Shown here piece after piece: positions 1 through 8,879 of a DNA stretch of 64,000 nucleotides. Source of the stretch: an uncultured SAR116 cluster alpha proteobacterium (GTDB taxonomy: Bacteria; Pseudomonadota; Alphaproteobacteria; Puniceispirillales; Puniceispirillaceae). Under the pieces are notes generated by a model that was given only the letters and a program-made list of their open reading frames with translations, did not search any database and was not told the DNA's origin. The position numbers and the translations under genes were made by a program. Location: the NCBI GenBank assembly GCA_902547925.1, contig CACCQD010000002.1, forward strand, positions 41,813 to 105,812. Direction: 5' to 3'. Numbering within the stretch: position 1 is the stretch's first letter; each line of letters opens with the position of its first letter.

Positions 1-693
1 ATTGGGCGGCCAACGATGCGTGATTTTGCGGTGTTTCTAGGTCGCGATCTCGATATCAGCCAATCGGTGGAAATCACCAGCATTGAGGCTGCAGACAATC
101 ATCTCAATTTCCATACCGCTGAGGGCGTGGTTGCCAGCGCCAATCGTGCAATCCTGACACCGCCAGCCCCACAGACCGCCGCACTGCTGCATCAGATCGC
201 CCCAACACTTGCAACCATCGCCGGTGGCGCAAGCTATGCGCCCTGCTGGACAGCGATGTTTGGTTTTGACGAAGCGCCACCTCTGCCAGTGAGCTTGGAG
301 CCGCTGCAATTTGATGAAGGCCCCATTGCGCTGGCCAATTACGAGGCACACCGCCCGGGAAGCGACAGAGCGAATTTTGCCCTGACCATTCAAGCATCGG
401 GCGAGTGGAGCTCACGGCATCTGGAGGATGCGAGCGAGCAAACCGGGCGGACGCTTTTGTTCGAACTCTCGAGCTTGCTTGGTGTCAAAATGCCCACGCC
501 TATTTATGAGGGTTGCCATCGCTGGCGTTATGCCAAGGTGATAGAGCCTGCCACACCCACCTCCAAGCTGACATCTGAATGTGGGAGGATTGCGATTGGT
601 GGTGACTGGGTGATCGGGCCCCGGATCGAGGCTGCCTTCCTGTCTGGCCTGGAGGCTTTTAAACAGCTGAGTGAAGCTGCAGAGCTTGATTGA
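1..693 (+). CDS. FAD-dependent oxidoreductase, renalase-like (3' part, cut by window edge)
   Basis: The frame is open from base 1, so the start lies outside the window; about 230 residues are visible where the family usually has 310-330. The C-terminus carries the FAD-contacting motif GDWVIGPRIEAAFLSG followed by a short helix, as in renalase-like and amine-oxidase-like flavoproteins. The N-terminal dinucleotide-binding motif would lie upstream. Internal ATG codons, for example at base 16, are unlikely starts because the residues before it (IGRPT) fit the family's conserved stretch. It is probably a soluble cytosolic enzyme; the substrate cannot be inferred. The downstream cytochrome gene begins 44 bases later. 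Confidence 0.75.
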   Translation: MGRPTMRDFAVFLGRDLDISQSVEITSIEAADNHLNFHTAEGVVASANRAILTPPAPQTAALLHQIAPTLATIAGGASYAPCWTAMFGFDEAPPLPVSLEPLQFDEGPIALANYEAHRPGSDRANFALTIQASGEWSSRHLEDASEQTGRTLLFELSSLLGVKMPTPIYEGCHRWRYAKVIEPATPTSKLTSECGRIAIGGDWVIGPRIEAAFLSGLEAFKQLSEAAELD

Positions 694-737
694 CGTGCAA
701 AAATCACTATTTCGTCTGGCATCGGTAAACTTCAGAA

Positions 738-1205
738 ATGGCGGGACAGATGAAAACAACATTATTGACGGCAGCGATCGCAGCGATGGTTGCATTAATC
801 GGACTGGCGACTGCGCCACATGTTGCAGCCCACGCCAATGCCACGGGTATCGTGAAAGAACGGATGGATAATTTCAAGGCATCGCAGGGGCACTTGAAAG
901 CAATATCACGCCTTCTTGGTTCAGCCGAATTCGACGAGATCATCAGCCGTGCATCGGCGATGCGCGAGTGGGGAGTGGCCATGCCAGTAGCCTTTCCTGA
1001 AGGCAGCGGCGGCGCGCCCTCGGATGCAGCGCCAGCAATCTGGACCGATAATGCAGGCTTCGTCAACGCCGCCGGCAACCACGTTGACGCACTTGATGAG
1101 CTGATCGCCGCCGCCGAGGCTGGAGATGCGGGCGCCGTGGGAAATGCCTTCAAGGCTGTTGCCGGCACGTGCAAAGCCTGTCATATGAAATACCGGCAGT
1201 TTTAA
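738..1205 (+). CDS. Cytochrome c' / c-556 family protein
   Basis: A 155-residue protein with an N-terminal signal peptide (hydrophobic stretch roughly residues 9-30, Ala-x-Ala-like end) and one C-terminal haem-binding motif, CKACH, near residue 147, followed by MKYRQF. A single CxxCH close to the C-terminus of a four-helix-bundle-sized protein is the hallmark of cytochrome c' and c-556. It should be periplasmic, with haem attached after Sec export, and act in electron transfer or small-ligand binding. An alternative start at base 750 (MKTTLL) sits behind a GCGGGA-like ribosome site and is equally plausible. It is a stand-alone gene. Confidence 0.82.
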   Translation: MAGQMKTTLLTAAIAAMVALIGLATAPHVAAHANATGIVKERMDNFKASQGHLKAISRLLGSAEFDEIISRASAMREWGVAMPVAFPEGSGGAPSDAAPAIWTDNAGFVNAAGNHVDALDELIAAAEAGDAGAVGNAFKAVAGTCKACHMKYRQF

Positions 1206-1331
1206 CAGGCGTCACCGGATTGCAAAAAGATCTTTGTTGCGTCCTTACCCAAACTCTACCCCGGTGGTCTGACTATTTGGGGCCTAACCACTTTTGCCTG
1301 GCTCGCACAGGGTAAAGATGTTGATAGCTCA

Positions 1332-2261
1332 ATGGCAACAGTCCTCTCAATTTCCGTTCCCTTTTTTGCTATTATTTTCCTTGGCATGTTCACGCGGGCT
1401 GTTGGTTTTTTTCAACGAGCAGACGCCCGCACGCTCTCAAAATTTGCCTTTTATGTAACCGTACCGCCGATGCTGTTCGTCAATCTGGTTGGCAAGGATC
1501 CGGCAAGGATGCTGAATTGGGGCTTCATTTGGCGATTCGAGCTTGCAACCCTTATTATCCTTGTTAGCAGCGCGATGATCGCCAGACGGTGTTTCTCGCT
1601 TTCACGCAGCGAAGGTGGGATGTATGGGTTGAACGCCGCCTACCCCAATTATGGCTATATGGGTATTCCACTTGGCATTCTGACATTTGGCGATGCCGCC
1701 GCTGTGCCTCTTGCAGTTATCCTGTTTGTTGACAGTGTTCTTTTGTTTGGCTTTGCCGCCATTGCTGTTTCGGGCAAAGGCACAAACTGGGTTGGCACGC
1801 TTGCCAGCGTTCTGCGAACAATGGCGAAAAACCCGTTCCTGATTGCCATCGCCGCTAGTCTGGTCTTCTCCGCATCGGGACTGCAGATGCCGGTGTTTAT
1901 CGACAGAGTACTCTCGATGCTGGCTGGCGCGGCAACGCCCGTTGCACTATTTGCGCTTGGTGTCACAGTTTTTGGTCAGTCACTGCAATCATCAATCGGC
2001 GAACTTCTGGGCATAAGCCTGTTTCGGCTGATCCTTCACCCACTGTTAATTGCCCTTCTGTTTCTCGGGCTGCCCGGCGTTGACCCGTTATGGGTTAAAG
2101 TCGCGATCATGTCGGCCTGCCTGCCGGTGGCGGCAAATGTCTTTGTGGTAGCAGATAATTACGGTGCCTATGGTTTACAGTCAGCCTCAGCAACACTCAT
2201 AACCACCATTATGGCAAGCCTTACCGTCCCGCTCTTTCTTTATTGGGTGCTCAGCCTTTAG
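1332..2261 (+). CDS. AEC family (auxin efflux carrier-like) transporter
   Basis: A 309-residue, very hydrophobic protein with about ten predicted membrane segments in two halves, the arrangement of the AEC (auxin efflux carrier, bile/arsenite/riboflavin-like) superfamily. Typical features are the N-terminal FFAIIFLGMFTRAVGFF segment, the mid-region NAAYPNYGYMGIPLGI (the family's N-x-G-Y-x-G-x-P signature around residues 105-118), and a C-terminal ACLPVAANVFVVADNYG block. It is an inner-membrane secondary carrier, probably for an organic anion; the substrate is unknown. It converges with the minus-strand GST gene, 42 bases away. Confidence 0.85.
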   Translation: MATVLSISVPFFAIIFLGMFTRAVGFFQRADARTLSKFAFYVTVPPMLFVNLVGKDPARMLNWGFIWRFELATLIILVSSAMIARRCFSLSRSEGGMYGLNAAYPNYGYMGIPLGILTFGDAAAVPLAVILFVDSVLLFGFAAIAVSGKGTNWVGTLASVLRTMAKNPFLIAIAASLVFSASGLQMPVFIDRVLSMLAGAATPVALFALGVTVFGQSLQSSIGELLGISLFRLILHPLLIALLFLGLPGVDPLWVKVAIMSACLPVAANVFVVADNYGAYGLQSASATLITTIMASLTVPLFLYWVLSL

Positions 2262-2303
2262 AACCAACACCCGGCAGCAACCGACACCCCGCCGGAGCTG
2301 GCA

Positions 2304-2927
2304 TCACTGTGACGGCGCCCTGCGCGAGTCTACCGGCATTGTCTCGGCATAGCCAGCGACCGAGGCAGCAAAACCTGCCTGCCAGTCGGCAAGTGCCGGC
2401 GCATGGTCGCGCCAGGCGAGCGGTTTGCGGAAATCCAGATAATCCAGCGCACAGCCAAGACCTATGTCAGAAACATCCGGCATGCTGCCACCGCTGTACG
2501 GGGCAGCATCAATGCTTTGCAAGCCGCGGATGATCTTGTCACGCTGCCATTCAACGAACCGTTCGACCCGCATCTTCGACGGGCGAAACCGGCCCTCATA
2601 AACCATCAGGAGTGCGGCATCGATGATTCCATCCATCTTTGCCGCCGCTGTCAGACAGGCGTAGCGTTTAATGCCTGCTGCCGGGATGATCCGGCCGCCA
2701 CCTGCACAACTGTCCAGATATTCCATGATCACCCGGCTGTCATACAATGCCGTCCCCTCCACAACCAGTGACGGAATCTTGCCAAGTGGATTGACCGTGC
2801 GGATTTCATCCTCGGGGTTCATTGTATCGGTTGGCCTGACGCTGATTCCATCAATCAATCCCAGAACATGAGCTGCCAATTTGATTTTCCGGCCAAAGGG
2901 GGAAGCTGTGCTTGAATAGAGGATCAT
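2304..2927 (-). CDS. Glutathione S-transferase family protein
   Basis: About 207 residues with the GST layout: an N-terminal thioredoxin-like domain (MILYSSTASPFGRKIKLAAH, then NPLGKIPSLVVEG with the cis-proline that contacts glutathione, then DSRVIMEYLD) and an all-helical C-terminal domain. The Ser/Thr-Pro-Phe region supplies the likely catalytic residue. The start chosen here has CAGGA nine bases upstream; an in-frame start at 2990 would add 21 residues with no family similarity. It is cytosolic. The divergent neighbourhood with the dehalogenase suggests detoxification, but the substrate is not evident. Confidence 0.83.
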   Translation of the reverse strand: MILYSSTASPFGRKIKLAAHVLGLIDGISVRPTDTMNPEDEIRTVNPLGKIPSLVVEGTALYDSRVIMEYLDSCAGGGRIIPAAGIKRYACLTAAAKMDGIIDAALLMVYEGRFRPSKMRVERFVEWQRDKIIRGLQSIDAAPYSGGSMPDVSDIGLGCALDYLDFRKPLAWRDHAPALADWQAGFAASVAGYAETMPVDSRRAPSQ

Positions 2928-3035
2928 TATCGCATTCCTGAAAATTGTATGTGAGCAGATTAGAAGTGAGAGCCTGGCACCACAACACACAAATTAAGTG
3001 AGATTCTGGTGGGGGAAGTTATTGGGATACATTTG

Positions 3036-3719
3036 TCACGGAGGCACTCGAATCAGGTCAAACGCTGCCGAAAGGCTGGGTACCACATGCGCAGGTCTTG
3101 CTGGCAGATCATCCCACAATTTGCCGGAACGGTTTATCCAGATCGTGGTAAAGCCAAAAGCACCAGCACCGGAGATATCCCAATTGTTTGAAGAGAAGAA
3201 AATGATATCGGCAGGGGCGCAATCAAAAGCATCTGTCGCCATCTGATAAACCAAGGGATCGGGCTTGTAGCGTTTCAGTACGTCCACGCTCAGCACCCTG
3301 TCAAAGCGCAATGCAATTCCAGCAGCTTCAAGCGCCATCTCCAGCATTTTTGGCGAACCGTTGGACAGCACCGCCATGCCTTGTTCATCCTTCGCCATTT
3401 CGCTTAACACCGCGGGCACCTCATCATAGGCGGATAACGTGGTGTAGAGGGACAGCAGACGTGCGCGCAAAGTAGCATCGCCATCAAGACCCATCTCGGC
3501 AAGCGTGACATCAAGCGCACCCTCAGTCACTTTCCAGAAATCAGTATAACGCTGCATCGTTGTTCGCAACCATGTATAGGATAGCTGACGCGCCCGCCAT
3601 GCCGCAGCAAGCTCCGGCCAGTTTGTGGCAAGGGCCTCCATCCCGCTTTCGCTGGCTGCCTCACGAGCCGCAGCGTCAATGTCGAGCAATGTTCCATAAA
3701 CATCAAATACATATGGCAT
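3036..3719 (-). CDS. Haloacid dehalogenase, type II (HAD superfamily)
   Basis: A 227-residue HAD-fold hydrolase with all four motifs. Motif I FDVYGTLLD has the nucleophilic Asp at residue 6; motif II is SNGSPKML, motif III KRYKPDPLVYQ with the conserved Lys, and motif IV SSNNWDISGAGAFGF. The DVYGTL form and the asparagine-rich motif IV match L-2-haloacid dehalogenases rather than phosphatases, so it likely removes halogen from short 2-haloalkanoates. The start at MPYVFD places motif I at its usual distance from the N-terminus; an in-frame start at 3770 is less likely. It is cytosolic and monocistronic. Confidence 0.85.
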   Translation of the reverse strand: MPYVFDVYGTLLDIDAAAREAASESGMEALATNWPELAAAWRARQLSYTWLRTTMQRYTDFWKVTEGALDVTLAEMGLDGDATLRARLLSLYTTLSAYDEVPAVLSEMAKDEQGMAVLSNGSPKMLEMALEAAGIALRFDRVLSVDVLKRYKPDPLVYQMATDAFDCAPADIIFFSSNNWDISGAGAFGFTTIWINRSGKLWDDLPARPAHVVPSLSAAFDLIRVPP

Positions 3720-3982
3720 CAGTTTTTTGTATCCCGCGTTTCGTCCGTAACCCAAATGGCCATCTCTCATTCGATAATGCCCGATAACATCGGCCCCGGC
3801 AAAATCTTTGCTGACGCCAGGAGGGCCAGCACAAATATCTGCATGTTTTGGCCTGGATCAATGCCCGCATGTTTTGCAGTTGCACCGCAACGCAAGCCCT
3901 GCCAATCTTGGGATTAAGCCGCCAACAGGCTGAGCTGACATTATCGAAGTGACAATCTATTGTTTCCGGAGACGAAAAAATC

Positions 3983-4273
3983 ATGAAAAAAGCCTATTGG
4001 GTCGGGGTCTACCGCAGCATCTCAGACACTGAAAAACTCGCAAGCTATGCGGCACTGGCATTTCCTGCCATTCAGGCAGCGGGCGGCACTTTCCTGGCGC
4101 GCGGCATGCCTGATATCATCAAGGAATCTGGCCAAAATAACAGGACCGTTTTGATTGAATTTGACAGCCTTGAGGCAGTCCGCGCCGCCTATGACAGCCC
4201 TGCCTATCAGGAAGCGTTGGCCGCCCTTGGTGATGCCGCGGTGCGTGACATACGCATCATTGAGGCCGCCTAG
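3983..4273 (+). CDS. DUF1330 family protein (copy 1)
   Basis: A 96-residue protein of the dimeric alpha/beta-barrel (ferredoxin-like) DUF1330 family. Diagnostic blocks are YAALAFPAIQAAGGTFLARG, then VLIEFDSLEAVRAAYDSP, and YQEALAALGDAAVRDIRII. Function is not established for the family; members often sit beside enzymes of small-molecule catabolism. Here it lies 18 bases upstream of the aconitase-X genes, apparently co-transcribed. A close paralogue lies at 8880-9173. Confidence 0.85.
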   Translation: MKKAYWVGVYRSISDTEKLASYAALAFPAIQAAGGTFLARGMPDIIKESGQNNRTVLIEFDSLEAVRAAYDSPAYQEALAALGDAAVRDIRIIEAA

Positions 4274-4291
4274 CCAGAGGCAAATACGATC

Positions 4292-5518
4292 ATGCGACTT
4301 ACCGATGAAGAAGAAGCAATGCTTGCCGGTGACATGGGCCCCCATGTGCAATGGGCCATTGATCACCAGATCAATATAGGCACTTTCTTTGATGCTGCCG
4401 ACATGGTGCCCGTCAGCCAGGCGCATATGATGGCCGACCCTGAGTCATGTGGTGACGCGGGCACAGCATTTATGGAAGACATCGCCAGGGACAAAAGCAA
4501 GGTTGTCATTCCGATGATCACTGATCCGCGTGGTGTTGATCTATCATATTACCGCCCGCTCGGCCAGACCGAGGAGATGGCCAGTCTTGAACGCCGTTTC
4601 ATTATCGCCTGCGAGGCGATCGGTATCATGATGACGAATACCTGCATCAACTATCAGACAATCATGCCGCCAGTTTTTGGTGATCATGTTGCCTACGGCG
4701 ATACCGGCGTGGTGATCTATTCGAACAGCGTATGCGGCGCCCGATCAAATTTCGAGGGGGGGCCATCTGCGCTTGCTGCCGGTCTGACCGGACGAACGCC
4801 GCGCTATGGCTTGCATCTTGAGCAAAACCGGACAGCTACACGCCGCTATCGTGTCACCACCCAACCACAGGAATTGACCGATTGGGGCGTGCTTGGTGCG
4901 GTTATCGGTCGGAAGGCTGGTTCTTATTGGGAGGTTCCGGTGATTGAGGGGCTTGATCACGCGCCAACGTCTGATGAAATCAAACATTTTGGAGCGGCAA
5001 TGGCTAGCTATGGGTCAACGCCACTGTTCCATATTGTCGGTATCACTCCGGAAGCCCCGACAATCGAAGCGGTAAGTGGCACTGGCCTGTTGGAGGAAAA
5101 AATCACCGCAGCAGACATAGCTGCACTCCGCGATTCCTTCGCCGGGCACGGCGATCAACTGGATGTTGTTGTTCTGGCGGCGCCACAACTCTCACTCGTT
5201 GAGATGCACGATGCGGCGAGCTATTGTGCAGGCCGGCGCCTGAAAAAGCCTCTTATCGTTTGCACCTCGCCGCAGGTCTATGGTGATGCCACTCGCATGG
5301 GCTTTGTCGCCACGATTGAGGATGCCGGTGGAACCGTACTGCAAGGCACCTGTTTCTACAATCAATATGCCCGAGAGATTGGCGAGGCGAATGGCTGGGT
5401 CAATCTGCTCAGCAACTCCGCGAAAATCGTAAATATTCTGGGCGGCTATGGCTATCAGCCTGTCCTTGCTAGTATGCGGGATTGCATCGAGGCAGCAATT
5501 GAGGGGAAGATGGCATGA
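4292..5518 (+). CDS. Aconitase X catalytic (large) subunit, probable cis-3-hydroxy-L-proline dehydratase
   Basis: A 408-residue protein matching the aconitase X catalytic domain (DUF521). It has the N-terminal MRLTDEEEAMLAGDMG signature, MPPVFGDHVAYGDTGVVIYSNSVCGARSNFEGG with the cluster-site Cys and GAR(S/T)N motif, GLTGRTPRYGLH, and a C-terminal NSAKIVNILGGYG region. In bacteria the two-subunit aconitase-X enzymes characterised so far dehydrate cis-3-hydroxy-L-proline. That activity is inferred here from the family and not proved by the sequence. Its stop overlaps the start of the swivel subunit by four bases (ATGA), so the two are translationally coupled. A GAGG ribosome site precedes the start. 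It is cytosolic. Confidence 0.85.
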   Translation: MRLTDEEEAMLAGDMGPHVQWAIDHQINIGTFFDAADMVPVSQAHMMADPESCGDAGTAFMEDIARDKSKVVIPMITDPRGVDLSYYRPLGQTEEMASLERRFIIACEAIGIMMTNTCINYQTIMPPVFGDHVAYGDTGVVIYSNSVCGARSNFEGGPSALAAGLTGRTPRYGLHLEQNRTATRRYRVTTQPQELTDWGVLGAVIGRKAGSYWEVPVIEGLDHAPTSDEIKHFGAAMASYGSTPLFHIVGITPEAPTIEAVSGTGLLEEKITAADIAALRDSFAGHGDQLDVVVLAAPQLSLVEMHDAASYCAGRRLKKPLIVCTSPQVYGDATRMGFVATIEDAGGTVLQGTCFYNQYAREIGEANGWVNLLSNSAKIVNILGGYGYQPVLASMRDCIEAAIEGKMA

Positions 5519-5943
5519 CCCGGATATTTGCCTGCCATACTGGCATCGGCCCCATTGTGACCGGTAAAGCGCTTGTTGCTGCTGATAATTTTTCAGCACG
5601 CTATGATCTTGATCGAATCAAGGGTGTGTTTTCGCGCCCGCAGCACCTACTCTTTGGTCAATCCTACAAAGACAAAGTTCTTGTGCTGAACACGGCAAAG
5701 GGGGGTGTCGCCACAGCGTGGATGTTGAATGAGATGGTCGCTCGCGAGGTCGCGCCTAAGGCATTAGTTCTGAACAGCGCAAATACGATATTGGCACAGG
5801 GAGCAGCTATGGCGAATATGACGTTAGTTGATCGGTTTGTTGATGGTGACATTACCAAATTGATCAAAACCGGTCAGATTATTAGGATTGATCCAAAAGC
5901 CGGCAACATTCAAATCACCTCAAGTTTATCGAGCGCTAGATGA
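5515..5943 (+). CDS. Aconitase X swivel (small) subunit
   Basis: A 142-residue protein of the aconitase-X swivel-domain family (DUF126). Characteristic parts are an N-terminal GIGPIVTGKALV (glycine-rich swivel strand), FSRPQHLLFGQSYKDKVLVL, NTAKGGVATAWML and KALVLNSANTILAQGA. It packs on the large subunit encoded immediately upstream to complete the active site. The four-base overlap with that gene indicates coupled translation and equal stoichiometry. A T-rich stretch follows at 5945-5985 with no clear stem, so termination is not obvious. Confidence 0.85.
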   Translation: MTRIFACHTGIGPIVTGKALVAADNFSARYDLDRIKGVFSRPQHLLFGQSYKDKVLVLNTAKGGVATAWMLNEMVAREVAPKALVLNSANTILAQGAAMANMTLVDRFVDGDITKLIKTGQIIRIDPKAGNIQITSSLSSAR

Positions 5944-6072
5944 TTTTTTGTCCTTTTGGCCCGTTTTTTGCAAAATAAATTTTTGTAGGAACACAGATTG
6001 ACGCAGATTAGGGCAGAATTGTAACTTCTGTTCGGAAAAGACTGACTCGTTTTTTGAAGGCCGGAGTCGACG

Positions 6073-6834
6073 ATGAATGAAGAATTAGATGTTGAAGGTC
6101 ACCTCATTGAGATTATCGAGGAGGACTCCTACGCTGAGGCCGCGTCGCATCGGATCAGCGACAAAATTACTTCGTATATTCCTCAACTTTTAGACATTGG
6201 CTCGATCAAGCAATTTAAAAACTTATTCTATGGTGAAAGGACAAAGGTTGATGAGACGATCCGGGTGATATCTGATTTCGCTCAAATTGAAATAGAGATT
6301 GTCGGCGAAACAAAATGGATTGTAGTGGACGTTTACATCCCTGAAATACTCGACCGAGTTAACGAAATTTTGGCCGAAGCTGAGTTAGAGATGCGCCAGA
6401 CTGGTGAAGATCCGATCAAATTACGCGGTCAAATCCCAGCGCCCAACGACACTGAGTTGACCGTCATGCTCGATGGTCTAGACACGCTGGCATCACGCTC
6501 CTTGAGCGCAATTAACGCCGTGAAAGGCGATGCCCTGTCACGACTAAGGTCGGCAATGGATAAGGAGTTCATCGAACCATTGGATGCAAAGGAAGCCGGC
6601 ATCGGAATAACTCGGGTGCACCTAGAAGCGACCGAGGTAATTAAAGTCTTAAGACTGAAGAAACGAATGGACCTTTTAGGGCGCCGTTTCCAAATCTCTA
6701 GTGACGAAGAAAAAGGTCTGATGCCAAAGCTCGAGGAGGAAAAATATATCGAAATTGAAGTAACTGAGAGCCTTGAGTCGGTGAAAGAAGAGCAAGCAGC
6801 AGCCAAAGCTGAAACCGAAGAACCAGAAGAATAG
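6073..6834 (+). CDS. Hypothetical acidic protein, 253 aa
   Basis: I do not recognise a family. The protein is soluble and acidic, with a long helical, charged C-terminal third (about residues 190-253) rich in Glu and Lys that may form a coiled coil and ends in EETEEPEE. There is no signal peptide or membrane segment. The central block GITRVHLEATEVIKVLRLKKRMDLLGRR looks amphipathic. The gene is more AT-rich than the aconitase-X genes before it and stands alone between two gene-poor gaps, which would fit a horizontally acquired gene. The start has GGAGTCGACG just upstream. Confidence 0.6.
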   Translation: MNEELDVEGHLIEIIEEDSYAEAASHRISDKITSYIPQLLDIGSIKQFKNLFYGERTKVDETIRVISDFAQIEIEIVGETKWIVVDVYIPEILDRVNEILAEAELEMRQTGEDPIKLRGQIPAPNDTELTVMLDGLDTLASRSLSAINAVKGDALSRLRSAMDKEFIEPLDAKEAGIGITRVHLEATEVIKVLRLKKRMDLLGRRFQISSDEEKGLMPKLEEEKYIEIEVTESLESVKEEQAAAKAETEEPEE

Positions 6835-7628
6835 AGCGATTTACTACTCGTAAGGGCCACGAGTAAAATCACCTTTCTGGGAAACCATGAACAGTGGTTT
6901 TTGATCCTCAAACATCTCGTCCCAACTTTCGTAGCCAACTTTTTATGCTATTTTCCCCGTGCCCATCTACAGCGTTTAATGGCATTGTCTGATATCTCCG
7001 GCAAGTAGGGCGCCCGCCTCAATGTTGCATTTGGCATCGGTATTGTTGACCATCGGGCCTGAGCTGTCCTGAACCAGTACCGACCCTCCCTCACGTCCTG
7101 CAACCTGTTGTTCTTGGGCTGTAGTATTAGGATGAAGGCATTAGAGACCCTATGGTCATCATCACCACACACCACATCAACCGAGCATTGAGTGGTATCA
7201 CGTTCATGGGCGTGGCTTCGCATGAAGGCAACCACTGACCCCAAGCAAACAAGTAATTTGCTTCATGGTTTTCATGTAACCGCCACTGGTTAGATCACGT
7301 AAAGTTTTGAGCACTAAATCAGACTTTACACTATGCATGATATTTTAAGGATGAGAAGCAAGATTTGTCGGATAGAGTCAACGCCTGTGATAGTTAGCCC
7401 CATTATTTTTCTCGGCGAGGGTAACATCATGGCACTTTTTGGCGTTTGTTTTGTTAAAAGGTGTGGGCTAAGTTTTGTAAAACAATCCCAAAGATTGTAA
7501 TTTGGTCTGCTTGTAGAGGACAGTTTTACAAATCCACGGTGATTGTGCTGTGACGACAGTATATGAGGGTATGCTGGGTGGAGTTCACTCCAGATCAGGT
7601 CTCCAGATGCCCGCTGAAGAGTAAGCAA
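6835..7628. other. Intergenic stretch, about 0.8 kb, no supported gene
   Basis: No convincing gene. Minus-strand frames at 7244-6948 are open but give no recognisable protein. In a neighbouring minus frame the residues GSVLVQDSSGPMVNNTDAK, ending in an RQCH stop, look protein-like and break off upstream, so a decayed minus-strand gene is possible. The 7245-7560 part is AT-rich and shows nothing definite. Confidence 0.35.
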
Positions 7629-8258
7629 ATGCAGGAACCATTCGACAGGACAACATGGGCAAACAAGCTGGAAACCGGCTTAGAAGCTATCACTTTTCTT
7701 GAAATCAATGATCCGAACAATGTTATAAATGAGGCAGTTGACAGCCTTTTTGCGAATATGGCGGAAAACGAGAGCGCCTGTGAGGCGATCATTGAGAACA
7801 TCAGCAATGACGAATACCGGAATGTCGCGCTGGCACGGCTACGCTTTAAGAAGGTTGAGCGGTTTGCCGCGGTGTTACCGCATGAATTCATTTATCCCCG
7901 CGAAGATGAAGATGACATCGCATCATCCGATGAGTTTGATAGCAGGGTATTTCAGCTCTGGGCCAATGTGAACAGAAGCCTGCTTGGATTGGAAGAGGCT
8001 CTAGCCTGCCTACCAGAGGATATTGCAGCCGCGATCAGGCAGCGTGTCGAACTACCCGATTTTTCCGCAGAATTCGATGCGTGGATGTATACAGCAAATG
8101 AAGAACTTCGCGCCAGAGTGGATGAGGACAGAAAGCATGTCGACATTGATGATACGATTTCCAACGCCGTTCAGAGCGGCGCTGTCAGCTCGATCATTTT
8201 TCTGCTCGTTGCGGCGGCCCTATTGGCACCACTGGTCAGCATGTGTACACAGGAATAA
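7629..8258 (+). CDS. Hypothetical protein with C-terminal membrane anchor
   Basis: About 209 residues, no recognised family. Most of the protein is soluble, acidic and helical. The last 30 residues form a single hydrophobic segment (SSIIFLLVAAALLAPLVSM) followed by a short polar tail, suggesting a tail-anchored inner-membrane protein whose bulk faces the cytoplasm. The start at 7629 is preferred (MQEPFDRTTW) with AAGAG upstream; an in-frame start at 7563 would add 22 residues. It lies 24 bases before the methyltransferase gene and may share its transcript. Confidence 0.6.
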   Translation: MQEPFDRTTWANKLETGLEAITFLEINDPNNVINEAVDSLFANMAENESACEAIIENISNDEYRNVALARLRFKKVERFAAVLPHEFIYPREDEDDIASSDEFDSRVFQLWANVNRSLLGLEEALACLPEDIAAAIRQRVELPDFSAEFDAWMYTANEELRARVDEDRKHVDIDDTISNAVQSGAVSSIIFLLVAAALLAPLVSMCTQE

Positions 8259-8282
8259 TCCCCTTTAGCCGAAAATGCAGTG

Positions 8283-8879
8283 ATGACAGATAATCAAACG
8301 CTCAATGTCTATAATGAAAATGTTGATACCTACCGACAACTGGTCGACAAGCTGCCAGAGCTGGAATCGATTACCCACTTCACCAGCCTGCTTTCTCCGG
8401 GTGCGTTAATCCTCGATCTTGGATGCGGTGTCGGCAACGCCGCGGCGCAGATGCGTGATCAGGAGTTTCAACTTGTTTGTGTCGATGGCTCACCGGAAAT
8501 GGTTAAGGCAGCGAATGACACCTTTTCGCTGAATGCCAAAACAGCGTTATTCAGCGATCTCGATGCAGTTGCCCTATATGACGGGGTCTGGGCCAATTTC
8601 AGTCTATTGCATGCTGCCAAGGTGGATTTTCCAACACATTTGCAAGCGGTCCACACTGCTCTCAAACCGGGTGGTTTGTTCTTCATCTCGCTGAAGACTG
8701 GCGCCGGCGAAAAGCGCGACCAGTTGGGTAGATTCTATGCCTATTATCAGGAAGATGAGCTGGAAAAATTACTTCTGGAAACTGGCTTCACGCCTAAACA
8801 CACACACCGTGGTGCGTTGCGTGGCATGGCCGGTGATGTTGAGGATTGGTTCGGCATCCTGAGCTGGAAAGAGACATGA
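8283..8879 (+). CDS. Class I SAM-dependent methyltransferase
   Basis: A 198-residue Rossmann-fold methyltransferase. Motif I is ILDLGCGVGNAAAQM (residues about 41-55), followed by the acidic residue that binds the SAM ribose (LVCVDGSPEMV), motif post-II around VWANFSLLHA, and LKPGGLFFISLKTG. The substrate is unknown; the size and layout fit small-molecule methylases of the UbiE-like kind. A GTG codon three bases upstream is an alternative start. Its stop codon abuts the ATG of the next gene, so the two are coupled. Confidence 0.82.
   Translation: MTDNQTLNVYNENVDTYRQLVDKLPELESITHFTSLLSPGALILDLGCGVGNAAAQMRDQEFQLVCVDGSPEMVKAANDTFSLNAKTALFSDLDAVALYDGVWANFSLLHAAKVDFPTHLQAVHTALKPGGLFFISLKTGAGEKRDQLGRFYAYYQEDELEKLLLETGFTPKHTHRGALRGMAGDVEDWFGILSWKET

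Noticed and set aside
6948..7244. Minus-strand frame of 98 codons in the gap after the 253-residue gene
   Set aside because: It has no family match or ribosome site, and another frame in the same stretch looks more protein-like; kept only as a possible decayed region.
7326..7628. Minus-strand frame of 100 codons upstream of the tail-anchored gene
   Set aside because: Its composition is not protein-like and it overlaps the better-supported plus-strand gene region.
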